This document shows positions 61,319 to 64,000 of a DNA stretch of 64,000 nucleotides, piece by piece. Each line of letters begins with the position of its first letter. Position 1 is the stretch's first letter. The DNA comes from Blautia sp. MSJ-19 (GTDB lineage: Bacteria > Bacillota > Clostridia > Lachnospirales > Lachnospiraceae), in NCBI RefSeq assembly GCF_018918125.1, contig NZ_JAHLQA010000035.1, positions 114,006 through 178,005 on the forward strand. The letters run 5' to 3'. The position numbers were made by a program, and so were the translations under genes. The notes under the pieces were generated by a model. The model saw only the letters and a list, made by a program, of their open reading frames with translations, did no database searches and had not been told where the DNA came from.

Positions 61319-63008
61319 CGACTTTACATTCTTTCTTATAACATGCAATTCCGTATTTTATGATGTTTTTCATACCGTCTTCTTTTAATCTGGCTTCATA
61401 TTTCCTGTTTTCAATCTGGCTTAGAGCCTCCTGACATGCAGCCTCTAATTTACCATTCGCCGCATATTTCATTTCAACAACAATACCAATTCGATTCTCT
61501 CGTATTTCAATCAGAATATCACTGTATCCGATACCGGATTCCGCATTGGATTTCACAATCCAGTCATCTTTGTATCCCAGAAGCCCCAGAAGAAGTCCAT
61601 GATAAAAACTTTCTTTTCTTTCTTCCGGTGTGGCGGTATCTCGAATACTGATGGTATTCCACAAATAATCATTAAACATTTCTTCTATTATTGCAGAGTT
61701 CCCATCTGAAAATGCATTACAGAACTGCTCCAGTGTTTTTCCATCATTTCTGGTTTTTTTGCTGAACCATTCTTTAATCTGACGGATAAATAATTTTCTG
61801 ATTTCATAGTTTGGAATTGCCAGATAATATTTATCATCTCCAACTGTTCCTCGTTGTGTCAAATAGCCTGTTGTAAAAAGTACACTCCACAGATTATCTA
61901 TAGAACTGTCCAGTTCACTGTATGTGAGTTCCTGGCGGATTTCCTTGACGATAGTTTCTCCGGCAATCAGCCTTTCAATTTCATCTTTTGTTTTTCCATT
62001 TGCTTTATCAATAAAACGACGCACAATACTGTTGCTGCTCGTATTTGACCAATAATCTTCCGGTCTGGCATTCGGATCTGCCCGCAGATTATCGCAATGG
62101 CTGATTACATCCCAGGGACAATAAATATCTTCATTACCAAATCGATATCCATCATACCAGGATTTCACAGAATCATAATGCTCCGAAAGGCCATAATATT
62201 CCAGCATTTCTTTTACCTCGGAATCTGTAAACCCAAAATACTCATCGAACTGAGCATTGGTAATGGACAGCACTTTTAAATTGTTAAGTCCTGTAAAGAT
62301 GCTTTCTTTTGATATACGAAGGCAGCCTGTCAACACTGCAAAATACAGACTGGAATTGGTTTTCAGTACATTCCCAAGCAGGTTTCGCATCAGAGAGACC
62401 ATTTCCTCGTAATAACCATACTGAAAAGCTTTATCCAACGGAACATCATATTCATCAATCAGAAGAATAACTTTTTTTTCATAATGCTTTTCTAATAATG
62501 CGGAAAGTCTCTTAAGAGAGGTCACCAAACTGTCAATATTAAAAGCAGTTACGAAATTCCCTTCTTTTACATTTGTATATCCGGAATACAGTGCTTTTTC
62601 ATCTTCTGTCAGTTTCTGACTGTCTTTCAAGAAAGAAAAACGCAGTGCTTCCATACCTATGATATTTGCCAGACCTTTACAGGCAGCATCAAAAGATAAT
62701 CCTTCTACGCCTTTCAAGCTGATAAAAATCACAGGAAACTGACCCATATAATTTTCACATAGTTCTTTTTCTTTTGAAATACTTAGACCCTGAAACAGAT
62801 TTTTATCACAGCCAATTTCAAAAAAAGATTTAAGCATATTCATATTAAGACTTTTTCCGAAACGACGCGGACGGGTAAAAAAATTCACTTCACCCCAGTT
62901 TCTCAACAGGTCTGCGATCATCCCAGTCTTATCTACATAGTAAAAATCTTCTCGTATCAGCTTCTCAAAATCATCCACACCAATGGGAAGTTTTTTTCCA
63001 TATGTCAT
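61302..63008 (-). CDS. AAA-ATPase-like protein with PD-(D/E)XK nuclease domain
   Basis: A 568-residue protein of the common gut-bacterial AAA-ATPase_like plus PDDEXK_9 architecture. Seen: LPIGVDDFEKLIREDFYYVDKTG, P-loop-like RPRRFGKSLN at 46-55, LLIDEYDVPLDKA (Walker B with Glu-Tyr-Asp), and a C-terminal nuclease motif GYSDILIEIRENRIGIVVEMKYA with Asp, Glu-x-Lys. Such genes occur in many copies, are often mobile or variable, and have been thought of as transposon-related or defence-like; the function is unproven. It lies next to a restriction specificity gene, which suits an accessory region. Confidence 0.9.
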   Translation of the reverse strand: MTYGKKLPIGVDDFEKLIREDFYYVDKTGMIADLLRNWGEVNFFTRPRRFGKSLNMNMLKSFFEIGCDKNLFQGLSISKEKELCENYMGQFPVIFISLKGVEGLSFDAACKGLANIIGMEALRFSFLKDSQKLTEDEKALYSGYTNVKEGNFVTAFNIDSLVTSLKRLSALLEKHYEKKVILLIDEYDVPLDKAFQYGYYEEMVSLMRNLLGNVLKTNSSLYFAVLTGCLRISKESIFTGLNNLKVLSITNAQFDEYFGFTDSEVKEMLEYYGLSEHYDSVKSWYDGYRFGNEDIYCPWDVISHCDNLRADPNARPEDYWSNTSSNSIVRRFIDKANGKTKDEIERLIAGETIVKEIRQELTYSELDSSIDNLWSVLFTTGYLTQRGTVGDDKYYLAIPNYEIRKLFIRQIKEWFSKKTRNDGKTLEQFCNAFSDGNSAIIEEMFNDYLWNTISIRDTATPEERKESFYHGLLLGLLGYKDDWIVKSNAESGIGYSDILIEIRENRIGIVVEMKYAANGKLEAACQEALSQIENRKYEARLKEDGMKNIIKYGIACYKKECKVEKGDA

Positions 63009-63119
63009 GGTCCTGCTCCTTTCAAAAGATCGTTATGTTTATCTTATCATCTGCCCTTAGTAATGGCAAGGTGAAGGATAAATTTCCCGAATTTTCAATT
63101 TGGAGAAGTTATTAATTTT

Positions 63120-64000
63120 GTGGTATTTATTACTAAATATAGACACAAAAAAGATACTGCTACTGCCGATAACTTGCCTTATGAGAAAGTCGGCAAGAAT
63201 GAGCCTGTGTGCATAGCGGATGATGTGCCATTTGAGATTCCAGAAAGCTGGGAGTGGGTACGATTAGGAAGTATTGGTAATTGGAGCTCAGGTGCTACAC
63301 CAAGTAGATCTGTTCCAGAATATTATGATGGAGATATTCCTTGGCTAAAAACTGGTGATTTGAATGATAGCTATATCAATTATATTCCAGAAAATATAAG
63401 TAAACTTGCATTAGAAAAAACATCTGTCAGGCTGAATCCAGCGGGTTCTGTTCTAATTGCTATGTATGGTGCAACGATTGGTAAAGTAGGAATGTTGACA
63501 TTTCCTGCTGCCACAAATCAAGCTTGTTGTGCATGTTTACCTATTGAGATTTTCAATGAATACTTATTTTATTTTTTAATGTCTCAAAGAGCTGCATTCG
63601 TAAAACAAGGTGAAGGTGGTGCACAGCCCAATATATCAAAAGAAAAAATTGTAGCGACCCTTATGCCCATGCCTTCATTAACCGAACAGCATCGTATTGT
63701 TACAAAAATCAAAGAATTACTTCCTCTTATAAAAAAATATGAAGAAGTTTATTCCGCAGTATCTCTATTAAATAAGTCTTTCCCTGAACTTTTAAAGAAA
63801 TCAATTTTACAAGAGGCAATACGCGGGAAACTTGTTCCACAAGATCCGTCAGATGAACCAGCTTCTATCCTTTTGGAACGTATTCGAGCAGAAAAAGAGC
63901 GACTGATTCAAGAAGGAAAAATCAAGCGAAATAAGCAAGAATCTATCATTTATAGACGGGATAATTCTTATTATGAAAAGTTGGATGGAATCGAGCGTTG
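63120..64000 (+). CDS. hsdS: Type I restriction-modification specificity subunit (partial, unusual 5' end)
   Basis: The frame is open from 63075 to the right edge. From DNLPYEKVGKNEP on it is a clear HsdS: PFEIPESWEWVRLGSIGNW, WLKTGDLND, PAGSVLIAMYGATIGKVG, LTEQHRIVTKIKELLPLI (end of the first target-recognition domain and its helix), then the central linker SILQEAIRGKLVPQDPSDEPASILLERI and RRDNSYYEKLDGIER. The second recognition domain is beyond the window. No ATG start exists; GTG at 63120 is the best, with a weak GGAGAAG 11 bases earlier. The first residues (VVFITKYRHKK) look like an IS200-type TnpA segment rather than HsdS, so the gene may be a truncated or recombined cassette. Neither hsdR nor hsdM is in view. 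Confidence 0.75.
   Translation, partial: MVFITKYRHKKDTATADNLPYEKVGKNEPVCIADDVPFEIPESWEWVRLGSIGNWSSGATPSRSVPEYYDGDIPWLKTGDLNDSYINYIPENISKLALEKTSVRLNPAGSVLIAMYGATIGKVGMLTFPAATNQACCACLPIEIFNEYLFYFLMSQRAAFVKQGEGGAQPNISKEKIVATLMPMPSLTEQHRIVTKIKELLPLIKKYEEVYSAVSLLNKSFPELLKKSILQEAIRGKLVPQDPSDEPASILLERIRAEKERLIQEGKIKRNKQESIIYRRDNSYYEKLDGIER

Overview
The window looks like a chromosomal segment of a low-GC, spore-forming, anaerobic gut Firmicute, most likely a Lachnospiraceae member near Blautia, Dorea or Ruminococcus. The reasons are AGGAGG-type ribosome binding sites, occasional TTG and GTG starts, a T-box ahead of ileS, spore genes (gerA type, spmA, spmB, SPOCS/LysM), glycogen genes, and families such as DUF4317 and DUF6483. 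No tRNA, rRNA, CRISPR array or complete insertion sequence was seen. Species assignment is inference.

Layout. 1-1.4 kb: the N-terminal part of a GGDEF plus receiver signalling protein, cut by the left edge. 1.6-5.8 kb: a sugar-binding protein, a NodB-fold deacetylase and an alpha/beta hydrolase, probably repressed by the convergent LacI-type regulator; two identical TGGGAA-N2-TTCCCA palindromes 75 bp apart lie under the promoter. 6-7.6 kb: DUF6483 and DUF4317 genes. 7.6-13.2 kb: pth, mfd and a foldase lipoprotein carrying both parvulin-like and FKBP parts. 13.2-15.9 kb: two COG0523-type metal GTPases and a small conserved protein. 16-25.1 kb: glgB, then an envelope block of NodB-fold proteins, nagA and an exported trigger-factor-like lipoprotein. 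25.3-27.1 kb: a small membrane protein, DUF1934 and murI. 27.1-30.7 kb: a germinant-receptor operon in which the GerAB-like and GerAC-like parts are one polypeptide. 30.8-34.5 kb: GntR regulator, ispE, SPOCS/LysM coat-type protein, PrcB-like lipoprotein. 34.6-40.2 kb: plsC, spmB, galK with a divergent AraC-type regulator, an HD-domain protein, a compact cassette resembling a type I toxin-antitoxin, and spmA. 40.5-46.6 kb: glgP and T-box-controlled ileS. 46.7-50.6 kb: a D,D-carboxypeptidase, a DEDDh exonuclease and an HtrA protease. 50.9-55 kb: a very large YhgE/Pip exporter-like protein and its divergent TetR regulator with clear inverted repeats. 55.2-56.4 kb: a tandem-domain RhaM-like protein and a DUF2284 protein. 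56.6-61.3 kb: a complete Bce-type peptide sensing and detoxification module. 61.3-64 kb: an AAA-ATPase/PD-(D/E)XK protein and a type I restriction specificity subunit running off the right edge.

The most unusual items are the 39.2-39.6 kb cassette (28-residue hydrophobic peptide, convergent promoter-to-terminator small RNA, 16-bp flanking direct repeats), the double RhaM whose active-site motifs are split between its two halves, the GerAB-GerAC fusion, the exported foldases, and the possibly chimeric 5' end of hsdS. All functional claims rest on motif recognition by eye; no database search or folding calculation was run.
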